Assembly (NCBI RefSeq): GCF_019336435.1
Contig: NZ_JAHWXQ010000001.1
Span: forward strand, 1,458,054 to 1,522,053
Direction: 5' to 3'
Origin: Pontibacter populi
Lineage (GTDB): Bacteria; Bacteroidota; Bacteroidia; Cytophagales; Hymenobacteraceae
DNA: 64,000 nt
In this document: positions 17,999 through 25,969 of the stretch, in pieces
Position numbering within the stretch: the stretch's first letter is position 1
How the letters are laid out: each line of letters starts with the position of its first letter
Notes under the pieces: model-generated
The model's input: only the letters and a program-made list of their open reading frames with translations
Database searches by the model: none
Told to the model about the DNA's origin: nothing
Program-made: the position numbers and the translations under genes

Positions 17999-18030
17999 AA
18001 AAGGCCTGCTATAGTTAGCAGGCCTTTTTT
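17997..18030. terminator. Bidirectional terminator with palindrome in its loop
   Basis: A 14-bp perfect stem, AAAAAAGGCCTGCT with AGCAGGCCTTTTTT, has a loop ATAGTT. The left arm starts inside the regulator's stop region. The last stem bases and the loop form a CTATAGTT word. It serves the asnC-like gene (+) and the convergent aminotransferase (-). Confidence 0.88.
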
Positions 18031-18040
18031 ATAGTTATAT

Positions 18041-19300
18041 TTACTTTAGTTTCTCAAGTGCGGTACGTAATCTGCCAAGGGAATTTTCAATCTCTTCCAG
18101 CGAGGCACCACCAACCGATAAACGGAACCAGTTAAGATCAGGCGCTGACCCGAAAGCTGAGAAAGGAACTATAGCCAGCTTTGCTTCTGACAAAATATAG
18201 AAGGTAATGTCTTTACTTGTTTGCAGCAGGTCGCCGTTCGGAGTTGTTTTACCGGCCAGGTCCATTTTTACTGATAGGTAAATGGCACCCATCGGCTCAA
18301 TGGCATCTACAGCGAAACCCTGCTCTTTCAGGTCCTTAAAACCTTTATAAAGCACGTTCAGGCTACGCTGAATTTTGTGCTTCAGTTCGTGCATAAAGCT
18401 ATACACCTGCTCCGGTTGCTTTAAGTAACGGGCTGTAGCTATCTGTTCGGCTTTTGGAGCCCAGGCACCTACGTGACCAAGTATTGCTTTCATTTTATCC
18501 ATTACTATAGTTGGGCCATATGCATAACCAACCCGCACGCCGGTAGCAGCAAAGCTCTTCGAAATGCCATCGATATACACCACATAATCGCGCAGCTCAG
18601 GGCGCAGGTTAACCGGGTCATAATGTTTGTGCTCGGGCCCGAAGGTCAGCATCCAGTAGATTTGGTCGTATAGTATATAAAGTGGTTTTTCGCCCTCTTT
18701 GCGGCTTTTGTTTTCTTCAATTACCAGGTCGCATATTTCCTGCAGGTCCTTTTTAGAGAACATGGTACCCGTCGGGTTAAGCGGGGAGCACAAAGCCAGC
18801 ATCGTTGCGCCTTTCAGGTGCGGAGCCACATCAGCAGCCGTTGGCATAAAGTTGTTTTCGGCACGGGTCTCTACCATTACCGGTGTTGCGCCCGACAAAT
18901 GGCAATAGTGGTTATTGTTCCAGGATGGTGTCGGGAAAACTACTTTATCGCCTGGGTCAACCAGGGCAAGGTAGGTGGCATAGATCAGCGGGCGTGAGCC
19001 ACCAGCTACCAGAATATCGTTTTCCGGGTATTTCAGGCCCAGTTTATCTTCTGTAAAAGCAACTACAGCCTGCCGCAATACAGCCACGCCGTTTGCGGGC
19101 GGATAGTTGGTGTGTCCTTCGTTATAAGCCTGGGTTATACCTTCTTTCAGTTCCTGCGGAATAGGATAAATACTTGGGTCAAAGTCCCCGATGGTAAGGT
19201 TACAGATCTGTTCTCCACGCGCTATCATGGAGTTTACCTCGCCAGCTACCTTTATAATTTCGGAGCCGATCAGGTTTTGAGCCATTTTTGAAACGGTCAT
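18041..19300 (-). CDS. Pyridoxal-phosphate aminotransferase (class I/II, aspartate aminotransferase fold)
   Basis: PLP-dependent transaminase of about 419 residues from the chosen start. The PLP-binding lysine is in DGISKSFAATGVRVGYAYG, and the conserved Asn/Asp/Tyr region reads SPLNPTGTMF and YILYDQIYW. Conserved Arg for the substrate carboxylate is near the C terminus (NWFRLSVGG). The open frame extends 18 codons upstream to 19354, but that part has no family-like sequence, so the Met at 19300 (MTVSKMAQ) is preferred. Substrate is not predictable; aspartate or broad amino-acid specificity is likely. It is convergent with asnC. Confidence 0.85.
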   Translation of the reverse strand: MTVSKMAQNLIGSEIIKVAGEVNSMIARGEQICNLTIGDFDPSIYPIPQELKEGITQAYNEGHTNYPPANGVAVLRQAVVAFTEDKLGLKYPENDILVAGGSRPLIYATYLALVDPGDKVVFPTPSWNNNHYCHLSGATPVMVETRAENNFMPTAADVAPHLKGATMLALCSPLNPTGTMFSKKDLQEICDLVIEENKSRKEGEKPLYILYDQIYWMLTFGPEHKHYDPVNLRPELRDYVVYIDGISKSFAATGVRVGYAYGPTIVMDKMKAILGHVGAWAPKAEQIATARYLKQPEQVYSFMHELKHKIQRSLNVLYKGFKDLKEQGFAVDAIEPMGAIYLSVKMDLAGKTTPNGDLLQTSKDITFYILSEAKLAIVPFSAFGSAPDLNWFRLSVGGASLEEIENSLGRLRTALEKLK

Positions 19301-19378
19301 GCTACGTTGGGTTTGGTTACTGCAAGTTACGATTTCCAGAAAAGTATTGCCCACATTACCGGCAAAAAACCTGTAAAA

Positions 19379-19422
19379 GCCAACCGCCCGGACAAACTGT
19401 TTATAGTTTACCCGGGCGGTTA
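19379..19422. terminator. Inverted repeat upstream of the aminotransferase
   Basis: AACCGCCCGG and CCGGGCGGTT are perfect 10-bp arms around an A/T-rich loop. It lies in the spacer between the aminotransferase start and the DUF4407 gene, so for minus-strand transcription it most likely terminates the DUF4407 unit. Confidence 0.6.
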
Positions 19423-19465
19423 GTTATAGTTTAAGTATAGATAAGATGCTTTTTATCTGCTTGTG

Positions 19466-19572
19466 TGGTCATCCCCCTGCCCCCTTCAAAGGGGGACTTT
19501 ATCTGCATAAGTAATTCAACTATAGATTAACGCATTGCTGATTGTCCCCCTTTGAAGGGGGTAGGGGGATGA
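19466..19572. repeat. Inverted pair of CCCCCTTTGAAGGGGG-type repeats
   Basis: Two units in opposite orientation: TCATCCCCCTGCCCCCTTCA near 19470 and its inverted counterpart ending GGGGGTAGGGGGATGA near 19570. Each contains the short palindrome CCCTTTGAAGGG or its equivalent. The same word recurs as CTTTGAAGGGGG near 25916-25928. It sits just after the DUF4407 stop. It is a dispersed intergenic element rather than a gene. Confidence 0.8.
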
Positions 19573-19588
19573 TTTTACGATACCAGAG

Positions 19589-20764
19589 TTACCACTTATA
19601 GTAACCATTCTCTTCGCCATCATTCAGTATTTCGGCGGCAGTGTTGGGGCTGCGGTTGATGTCGGCCATCTTGCGGTTTTTCCAGACAGCTGCCGACTCG
19701 CGTACAGTATCCAGGTGCGCATCTGATTTAAGCTTTTCTTCCTCGCGCTTGGCTTCTATTTCAAATTCCTGGCGGGCTGCAAACTTGGCTTCGGCTACGG
19801 CGTGGCGGGTATCAAACTGCTTCTGACGTTCGGCTACGCGCTGCATTTCCTGGGTGGTCCGCTCATGTTCTACACCTTTCAGGATATCATCGTAAGGGCC
19901 TTTGTTGGTGATCAGTTTTGTAAAGATCGGGGCTGTTTCGAGCATAATGAACAGCAGCGTAATAAAGAATACCGGCAGCCAGGGCAGTTTATTCAGGGCA
20001 TCAATACGCGCCATCAGTCCATCGTAGTTCGAGAAGCTTTCCTGTCCTTCGTTCACTGTGGCATCATACTGTTTCATCAGGTCGGCAATGCGCTTTTCTT
20101 TTACCAGTATCCTGTCGGCGGCGCTGGCTTGCAGCAGTTTCAGCTCTTCGTCTACTTTATCGTACTGGCGTTTTTTCTCTTCGTAAATGGGGCCTTTACC
20201 TATTTTACCAGTCCCGCCAGTGCCATCAGACTCGGCAGCTACCAGTTCGTATAGTTTGTTGCGCTCCTTTATTTTAGCTTCTATCTCCGTTCGGATGGCA
20301 GTAATCTCACTTTTTACAGAGTCCACTTCGGCAAACTGCTTACCAACCAACGCTTTGTGCTGTATGGCGAGCTCGGCTTGCTTTTCCTTAAGAATTGCCT
20401 GTATCTCCTTATCAAATATCTTCAGCTCCAGCGGCTTGGAGATAACCACAGCCAGCACCAAAGCCAGAAAAATACGTGGCGTAACCATCAGCAGCTCTTT
20501 CCAGAAGCGGCCTTCTTTACGGATGGTAGAAACTATAAAACGGTCGAGGTTAAAGATAACGGCACCCCACAGCAGACCAAAAGCCACGGCCATTGGTACC
20601 GAATCGAAAACAGTGTAAAGGGCATAACCGCCCGAAATGCTGGCCAGCACACCCGTAAACAAAACGGTTGCGCCTACGCCGGCATATTTAATATGCTCCG
20701 ATTTAGAGCATTTTTCAAGGATGGTGTCGTCGGCGCCGGCGCACCACCAAAAGAAATTTTTCAT
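19589..20764 (-). CDS. DUF4407 membrane protein
   Basis: 391-residue protein with the DUF4407 N-terminal pattern MKNFFWWCAGADDTILEKC. Two or three membrane segments follow early (YAGVGATVLFTGVLASISGG, VPMAVAFGLLWGAVIFNLDR), another at FLALVLAVVISKPLEL and one near residue 270 (WLPVFFITLLFIMLETAPIF). Between them and after them lie long charged coiled-coil stretches, including an Arg/Glu/Ala-rich tail. The family is common in Bacteroidota and Actinobacteria with no known biochemical role; the shape suggests a membrane-tethered scaffold. It is a single-gene unit. Confidence 0.85.
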   Translation of the reverse strand: MKNFFWWCAGADDTILEKCSKSEHIKYAGVGATVLFTGVLASISGGYALYTVFDSVPMAVAFGLLWGAVIFNLDRFIVSTIRKEGRFWKELLMVTPRIFLALVLAVVISKPLELKIFDKEIQAILKEKQAELAIQHKALVGKQFAEVDSVKSEITAIRTEIEAKIKERNKLYELVAAESDGTGGTGKIGKGPIYEEKKRQYDKVDEELKLLQASAADRILVKEKRIADLMKQYDATVNEGQESFSNYDGLMARIDALNKLPWLPVFFITLLFIMLETAPIFTKLITNKGPYDDILKGVEHERTTQEMQRVAERQKQFDTRHAVAEAKFAARQEFEIEAKREEEKLKSDAHLDTVRESAAVWKNRKMADINRSPNTAAEILNDGEENGYYKW

Positions 20765-20923
20765 GTAAATAAGTACCTGTACAGATTAGGACTGACGACA
20801 AAACAGCGCCAGTTGTGTTAACGGCCGCAAGTTACTGACTTTTATGCTTTTGAAGCCGTAAATGTGACGAACATCCTGCAAAATGTGATGAAAATGCAGT
20901 TAAATCCGCAACAGCAGTCCTGC

Positions 20924-21655
20924 TTAGTTAAGTTCACCGTTCTCTACCGTTTCGTTCAGCTTTTCGTACAGCAGCAACGAAGCCATAGCACTGGCCAGCA
21001 CCATACGTGTATCCGGTGTTAATTCGGGCTTCATCCATACTTTCGCACCATTCAACACCTGCACTGCAGCCTGCGCTTCGTTTTCCAATAAGAATTCGTA
21101 ACCGATAATTTCAGACACGGGCAAATTACTACCTTCAAAATTATAGACCGGTTTCACCGTAAAGGTTGTTTCGCCATTAGATAGTTGTCCCATAAAATCT
21201 TCGCGATCCATAGGGTGGCCCGGGTCGGCGGTAATGAAGCGCCAGGCATGGCTTTCAGGGGATGTAAAATAGCTGGCATAATATTCCAGGTTAGGAGCTA
21301 ATTTGAATTTCCAGCCATCAACATTCAGTGATTTTTTTTGTAAGTCTGCCGCTGCGTAAATGTACCATTTCTGCCCTGCGCTATCCTGCACACTCAACTG
21401 GTATCGTTGACTGGCCTCTACATTTTCGTATATGAAGAGCGAAGACCTGGAACTATTACGCCAGCCGCGTTTTACATCCGCTACCTGGTAAGAGCCAATT
21501 GAGAATTTGCCATTCGGTTTATAAAACTTTCGACCTTCTATCGGCAGTTCTTCTGCTTCCTGCTGAAAAGAAGACTCAAGCGCCATACGTGGCAAGGTAC
21601 AGGCAGTAATTGAGAATACTCCGGCAATTGCAGTAAAAAGTAAATATTTCTTCAT
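20924..21655 (-). CDS. Hypothetical lipoprotein
   Basis: A 243-residue protein with a clear lipobox (GVFSITAC, Cys19), so an envelope lipoprotein. The rest is a soluble, beta-rich sequence with aromatic-rich stretches (WKFKLAPNLEYYASYFTS) and an alpha-helical end (ASAMASLLLYEKLNETVENG). No domain is recognised. It stands alone between DUF4407 and the serine dehydratase gene. Confidence 0.7.
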   Translation of the reverse strand: MKKYLLFTAIAGVFSITACTLPRMALESSFQQEAEELPIEGRKFYKPNGKFSIGSYQVADVKRGWRNSSRSSLFIYENVEASQRYQLSVQDSAGQKWYIYAAADLQKKSLNVDGWKFKLAPNLEYYASYFTSPESHAWRFITADPGHPMDREDFMGQLSNGETTFTVKPVYNFEGSNLPVSEIIGYEFLLENEAQAAVQVLNGAKVWMKPELTPDTRMVLASAMASLLLYEKLNETVENGELN

Positions 21656-21828
21656 AACAAGGATTGAATTTGAGAAGGTTATACATAAACTCCAGATAGC
21701 TTAACAGCTTCAAATCCTATGCCTTAAAATCTATATTATAACCCCTTAAAGTTTAATCCTTGAAAGTTTATATATTAAATTACAATATTTGCCCCTGGAT
21801 GAATCTTCCTGATAAAAGTTTATAAAAA

Positions 21829-21865
21829 AGGGCAGAGAACCATGCGGCTCACTACCCTTTCTAAC
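21829..21865 (-). terminator. Terminator of the serine dehydratase gene
   Basis: On the minus strand an AAAGGGTAG...CTGCCCTTT stem with one G-T pair is extended by a weaker inner helix and followed by a T run. It lies about 65 bp after the serine dehydratase stop. Confidence 0.6.
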
Positions 21866-21929
21866 TTTCAGACGCAAAATATTGTGTCTCTACATAATTC
21901 TTAAACTCTCTAACTCTTAAACTCCCAAA

Positions 21930-22835
21930 CTACACCGCGTCTTCGTCAGGCAATATTTCCACATCCTGCACCAGTACAAAGTTTTCGATTTCGCGTGCTC
22001 TTGGGGTGTTGGCCAGTCCGCCTTCGGCAGTTTCCTTGTATTTGCGTTCCATGCTTTCGCCTACTTCGCCGAGAGCTGCCACGCATTGGTCTACAGGTAT
22101 AACAGGGTCTACGCCGGCAATGGCCAGCTGCGACGATGAATACGCAATAGCAGCCGCGCTGGCGTTACGAACAATGCAAGGTACTTCTACCAGTCCGGCT
22201 ACTGGGTCGCACACCAGGCCAAGCATACATTGTATGGTTATAGCAACGGCATTAAAAACCTGATCTACGTTACCGCCGAGGCAGTAAACAATACCTCCGG
22301 CAGCCATAGCAGCAGCACTTCCGGTTTCGGCCTGGCAACCGCCTACGGCACCGGCCAGTGAAGCGTTCTGCTCAATAATAAGCGCAATGCCGGCTGCCAC
22401 CAGCAGGGCTTCGTGTATCTTTCTGTCCTCCAGGCCATGCAGGTCCTGCAGGGTGGTAAAGGTGCCAGGCAAAATACCCGACGCACCCGCCGTAGGAGCA
22501 GCCACCACGCGGCCCATGCACGAGTTTACTTCTTTAGCGCCGAGAGCCCGCGACACCAGCATCTGAAACTCTGGCGACAATACGGTTACCGGCGAGTTGG
22601 CTACTTTTTTAGCGCTGTTATTCACCATGCCCGAGCGTGAGGTCATGTTTTCGGTGAGGCCGGTCTTAACGGCATCCTTCATCACTTCGTACGCTTTGGC
22701 AATATTTTCCCAGATAAATTCTTCGGTTCGGCCCTTCTGCTCAATTTCGTATTCGAGTACAGCCTGATATAGTGGTTCGCCGGTTTCAGCGCAATGCTTT
22801 TGCCAGCTCTTAAAATCGTTGAATAATAATGACAT
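21930..22835 (-). CDS. sdaAA: L-serine ammonia-lyase, iron-sulfur-dependent, alpha chain
   Basis: Converts L-serine to pyruvate and ammonia using an oxygen-labile [4Fe-4S] cluster. The 301 residues match the alpha chain of two-subunit enzymes. Conserved segments are CMGRVVAAPTAGASGILPG, VGGCQAETGSAAAMAAGG and GLVCDPVAGLVEVPC, whose cysteines are the likely cluster ligands. The beta chain (about 220 residues, ACT-containing) is not adjacent, so it must lie elsewhere or be dispensable. The C terminus continues to EDAV without a beta domain. Confidence 0.93.
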   Translation of the reverse strand: MSLLFNDFKSWQKHCAETGEPLYQAVLEYEIEQKGRTEEFIWENIAKAYEVMKDAVKTGLTENMTSRSGMVNNSAKKVANSPVTVLSPEFQMLVSRALGAKEVNSCMGRVVAAPTAGASGILPGTFTTLQDLHGLEDRKIHEALLVAAGIALIIEQNASLAGAVGGCQAETGSAAAMAAGGIVYCLGGNVDQVFNAVAITIQCMLGLVCDPVAGLVEVPCIVRNASAAAIAYSSSQLAIAGVDPVIPVDQCVAALGEVGESMERKYKETAEGGLANTPRAREIENFVLVQDVEILPDEDAV

Positions 22836-23037
22836 ACGTATTTCCTTTTATGTATCTGCCACCTTAACAGCAGGGCGTTAAAGATAATTTAAATTTCAGG
22901 AACGCCCTATAGTTTGCGCCCATACTATAACAACAGCGAGGGGCTGTTTTGTTCTGAGCAGCACTTGGTATTGTTTACGCAAACCAGCGGTTTGTTCCTG
23001 CGTTACTCATCAGGTACACCAGGCGCAACTATAAACT

Positions 23038-23322
23038 ATGAGCAGCAACTATAAACATGTATCCATGAAGATCTTCGGAAAAGTACAGGGCGTGTTTTTC
23101 AGGGCCAGCACCCAGGAGAAAGCCGAAGAGTTAGGCCTGACCGGTTTTGTGCAGAACGAACCTGATGGTACCGTTTACTTAGAAGCCGAAGGCAATCCCG
23201 AAACTATAAAACAACTGGAAGCCTGGGCGCATAAAGGCCCAAGCCGTGCGAGAGTTGAGAAAGTGGAAGTGAAGGAGTTAGGTGAGTTGGAAGGTTTTGA
23301 GAAGTTTGAGCAGCGGAGGTGA
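23038..23322 (+). CDS. acyP: Acylphosphatase
   Basis: Small enzyme hydrolysing acyl phosphates. It has 94 residues, normal length. The catalytic Arg is in GKVQGVFFRASTQEKAEELG and the catalytic Asn in TGFVQNEPDGTVYLEAEG. The upstream spacer holds two AACTATAAAC words close to the ATG. It marks the last ordinary housekeeping gene before the AT-rich two-gene cassette that begins 82 bp downstream. Confidence 0.95.
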   Translation: MSSNYKHVSMKIFGKVQGVFFRASTQEKAEELGLTGFVQNEPDGTVYLEAEGNPETIKQLEAWAHKGPSRARVEKVEVKELGELEGFEKFEQRR

Positions 23323-23404
23323 AAACATATAAAATATTCTATATTAGTTTTAAACGAATAATTTATATTTCTTCACGTATTGGACGTTAATATTTGAAGG
23401 CAAA

Positions 23405-23929
23405 ATGACAGAGCAAGATATTATGGAGGAGCTATCTAAAGGTTATCTTGAAATGATAGCTAATAGGAGTGGCTACTTCAATTCTTGTGGTAGAGATTAT
23501 GGTACTGACCTTACAATTCGTAAGGCAAGAGTATGTCCTACAAGGAAAAGATATTTAACTCAGGGTAAGGCTATAGATATTCAAATCAAAGCTACCTTAG
23601 AGCATAATGTTAGACACCTTACTGATTCATCCAAACCGTTCATAAAGTTTGATTTAGAATCAAAAAACTACAATGATTTAGTTGAGAGGAGTAGAGAAAA
23701 TGGAGCATTTATCCCTTTATATTTAGTTGTTTTTATTCTCCCACAGGAAAGAGAGACTTGGTTAAAGTTAACTTCAGAAGAACTTGTAATAAAGAAATGT
23801 GCCTATTGGTATCAAATTCAAAGTGATGCTGAACTAAGTAGTAATACAAGCACTGTTACTATAGCTGTACCTAAAACTAATATCGTCTGTACTAACTTCT
23901 ATGATACACTTTTTACTCAATTGAACTGA
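23405..23929 (+). CDS. DUF4365 domain protein (putative nuclease-like accessory protein)
   Basis: A 174-residue protein whose N-terminal MEELSKGYLEMIANRSGYFNSCGRDYGTDLTIR and following IDIQIKATLE match the DUF4365 pattern. Asp and Gln-x-Lys in that region resemble a PD-(D/E)xK nuclease core; this is an inference. The gene is much richer in A/T than its neighbours. Its TGA overlaps the ATG of the next gene by one base (TGATG), so the two are translationally coupled. DUF4365 proteins are often found in accessory and defence-related contexts. No partner of known function is adjacent. Confidence 0.75.
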   Translation: MTEQDIMEELSKGYLEMIANRSGYFNSCGRDYGTDLTIRKARVCPTRKRYLTQGKAIDIQIKATLEHNVRHLTDSSKPFIKFDLESKNYNDLVERSRENGAFIPLYLVVFILPQERETWLKLTSEELVIKKCAYWYQIQSDAELSSNTSTVTIAVPKTNIVCTNFYDTLFTQLN

Positions 23930-25020
23930 TGGAGTATAAAAGCAAATATATTATTGATTTCTTTGAATCAAGAGGCTGGGAGCAGAATAATGAAGGTAAC
24001 TTATTTTTATCCCTCACCCCTCCACACTACCTAGGCCTTCCTCAAGACTATTTATTAGAAGTTCCTAAAGATGACCAGAAGCCAGGGTTCGCTAAATATA
24101 TTGATAATATTCTTCCATTATTAAATGATATACACAATGATCATTTAAATGAGGATGATCTTAAAACCATCTTCTCTACACAGGATTCTATTGTAAACTT
24201 TAGGATTATAGATACCGATACTGAAGATGGAAGTATTCAATTTCAACGTTTCATCGATTCTTTAGAATCAATAAAGAAAATATTCTCACAGGTAGTTACT
24301 TATGTAGCCTCTAATAAACTGATTTTTGGACAAGCGAAGCAAGAAGTTGGAGCATTCCTTAAAAGCTGTAGAGCTCTACAGACTCAAAAGGGTAGTTTTG
24401 TCACAAAGTTTGAAATACCTAACGTAGAATTATTTACAACAATCAATAAAATTAATACAGGAGAAATTAATGTTAAACTTTTTGACACAATTGACTTCAT
24501 TAAACATGAGATTTTTATAAGTAAAAATATACCAGAGATCACTGATAGTTATTTGGTTGATAATCTGCAGAATATAAACGTTGAATTATTCCAGTCTATA
24601 AGAGACTTTTACAAAAAATCACACATTAACAACGCAGAGTTTCAATTAAATTCTAACTACCAATATAGAGAGATATTAACTGAGAGAGTGCAACCTCGCA
24701 TTAAGTATCTTGATCACTACATTAAGTCCTTAAAACAATACCTCTTAACGAGACAACCATTAGAAGCTGTCGGCTATGTAAGAAAGTTGTCATCACTCTC
24801 TCCTCTCCATTCTAATAGAAATGAAGTCTTTATTGAAGCAGAAATTGCTAACAACAAAGAAACTATAAAAGTAACGCTGGATAGTGAAAATTATGCACAA
24901 GCTTTAGAAGCTCACAGAAATGAATGGCCAATTAAGGTCGTAGGTATGGCCCAGCAAACTAAAAAGATGTATTTTATTTCAGATTTAGAATCTTTTGTAA
25001 TTTACAGCTCGAACGAATAG
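23929..25020 (+). CDS. Unknown protein coupled to the DUF4365 gene
   Basis: A 363-residue soluble protein that I do not recognise. Features visible: an acidic, Ile/Asn/Lys-rich composition, no signal peptide or membrane segment, a helical middle (residues about 150-290), and a beta-rich end (IKVTLDSENYAQALEAHRNE, then WPIKVVGMAQQTKKMYFISD). It starts on the last base of the DUF4365 stop codon, so both products are probably made together. The A/T-rich composition suggests recent transfer. It ends 177 bp before the DinB gene. Confidence 0.7.
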   Translation: MEYKSKYIIDFFESRGWEQNNEGNLFLSLTPPHYLGLPQDYLLEVPKDDQKPGFAKYIDNILPLLNDIHNDHLNEDDLKTIFSTQDSIVNFRIIDTDTEDGSIQFQRFIDSLESIKKIFSQVVTYVASNKLIFGQAKQEVGAFLKSCRALQTQKGSFVTKFEIPNVELFTTINKINTGEINVKLFDTIDFIKHEIFISKNIPEITDSYLVDNLQNINVELFQSIRDFYKKSHINNAEFQLNSNYQYREILTERVQPRIKYLDHYIKSLKQYLLTRQPLEAVGYVRKLSSLSPLHSNRNEVFIEAEIANNKETIKVTLDSENYAQALEAHRNEWPIKVVGMAQQTKKMYFISDLESFVIYSSNE

Positions 25021-25163
25021 TCCTCTTTTAAAGCTCCGACCCCTTCTCGAGCAAAGCCCAGAAAAAAATACCGCTTTGTACCTGCGCTTGTCGCCTGAAA
25101 CACTGAGCTGCGGTAAAGTATAGTATTTGATTCCGGTCAAGGATTAGCACTTATAACCTGCTG

Positions 25164-25171
25164 TACCTTTG
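25164..25171 (+). promoter_or_regulatory. -7 promoter element for the DinB-family gene
   Basis: TACCTTTG, a perfect match to TAnnTTTG, lies 26 bp before the DinB ATG. The -33 TTG is not at ideal spacing. Confidence 0.55.
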
Positions 25172-25197
25172 TAGTGTAAACTATAAAACCATAACGC

Positions 25198-25776
25198 ATG
25201 ACTACTTTAGAGCAACTTTCGCAAACCAATAGCCAGCTGCAGCAAACTATAGTAAATGAGTTTTCGGCACTGGATCTTGCTGCTCTGAACTATAAGCCTA
25301 CCCCCGAAAGCTGGAGCATACTGGAGTGCCTGGAGCACCTTAACCGCTACAGCCAATACTATAACCCAGCCCTTGCCAGGGCTATTGCCGATAACTCCGA
25401 TGGCAGCAATGTAACTAGCATTACCTATAGTTGGTTAGGTAAGAAGTCGCTGGACATAGTGCGCCCGCAGAATGGCAAAAAGCACAAAACAGTAAAGCAC
25501 ATGAATCCTGCTAACAGTACTTTAGGCCTGGCAACTATAGAAGCATTTCTAAAGCATCAGCAGGAACTACAAAGTCTGCTGCAAGCCGCTAAAAACTCCA
25601 ACCTGAACAAAAAAGCCATCCCTGTCGAATTCTTTAAGCTACTTAAAATGCGTATCGGCGAAACGCTGGAATTTATAGTTATGCACCAGGAACGCCACGT
25701 ACAGCAGGCTTTAAGAGTGAAACAGCAGGCAGTCTATAGTGAAGGCAGCAGCCTGAGTTTGATTGCTGGTTGTTAA
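25198..25776 (+). CDS. DinB-family protein
   Basis: A 192-residue member of the DinB/YfiT four-helix-bundle superfamily. The typical motif is seen in the first third: NYKPTPESWSILECLEHLNRY, with the first metal-binding His. Further His residues occur in VMHQERHVQQALRV near the C terminus, completing the metal site. Members include thiol-dependent transferases, some using bacillithiol. That fits the YtxJ protein encoded at 45.0 kb, but the reaction here is unknown. Confidence 0.85.
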   Translation: MTTLEQLSQTNSQLQQTIVNEFSALDLAALNYKPTPESWSILECLEHLNRYSQYYNPALARAIADNSDGSNVTSITYSWLGKKSLDIVRPQNGKKHKTVKHMNPANSTLGLATIEAFLKHQQELQSLLQAAKNSNLNKKAIPVEFFKLLKMRIGETLEFIVMHQERHVQQALRVKQQAVYSEGSSLSLIAGC

Positions 25777-25819
25777 TTGTTGATTGTTAGTCATTAATGC
25801 TTACAGCACTATTACACCT

Positions 25820-25890
25820 GTCATTTCGAGCCAAAGCGAGAAATCTATTTAGAATTTAAGATAGATCTCTCATTACATTCGAGATGACAA
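25820..25890. repeat. Hairpin-forming intergenic repeat (GTCATTTCGAG family)
   Basis: Outer arms GTCATTTCGA and TCGAGATGAC and inner arms around GAGAAATCTAT and ATAGATCTCTC form a long imperfect hairpin of about 70 bp. The left part recurs at 27498 and 47883. It lies between the DinB gene and the convergent NHL gene, followed by a CTTTGAAGGGGG unit. Confidence 0.75.
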
Positions 25891-25969
25891 GGTAAGCTAT
25901 AGCAGATCAAGTCACTCTTTGAAGGGGGTTTGGAGGATGACAACGTTGCAGGATAACAATCAATAATTA

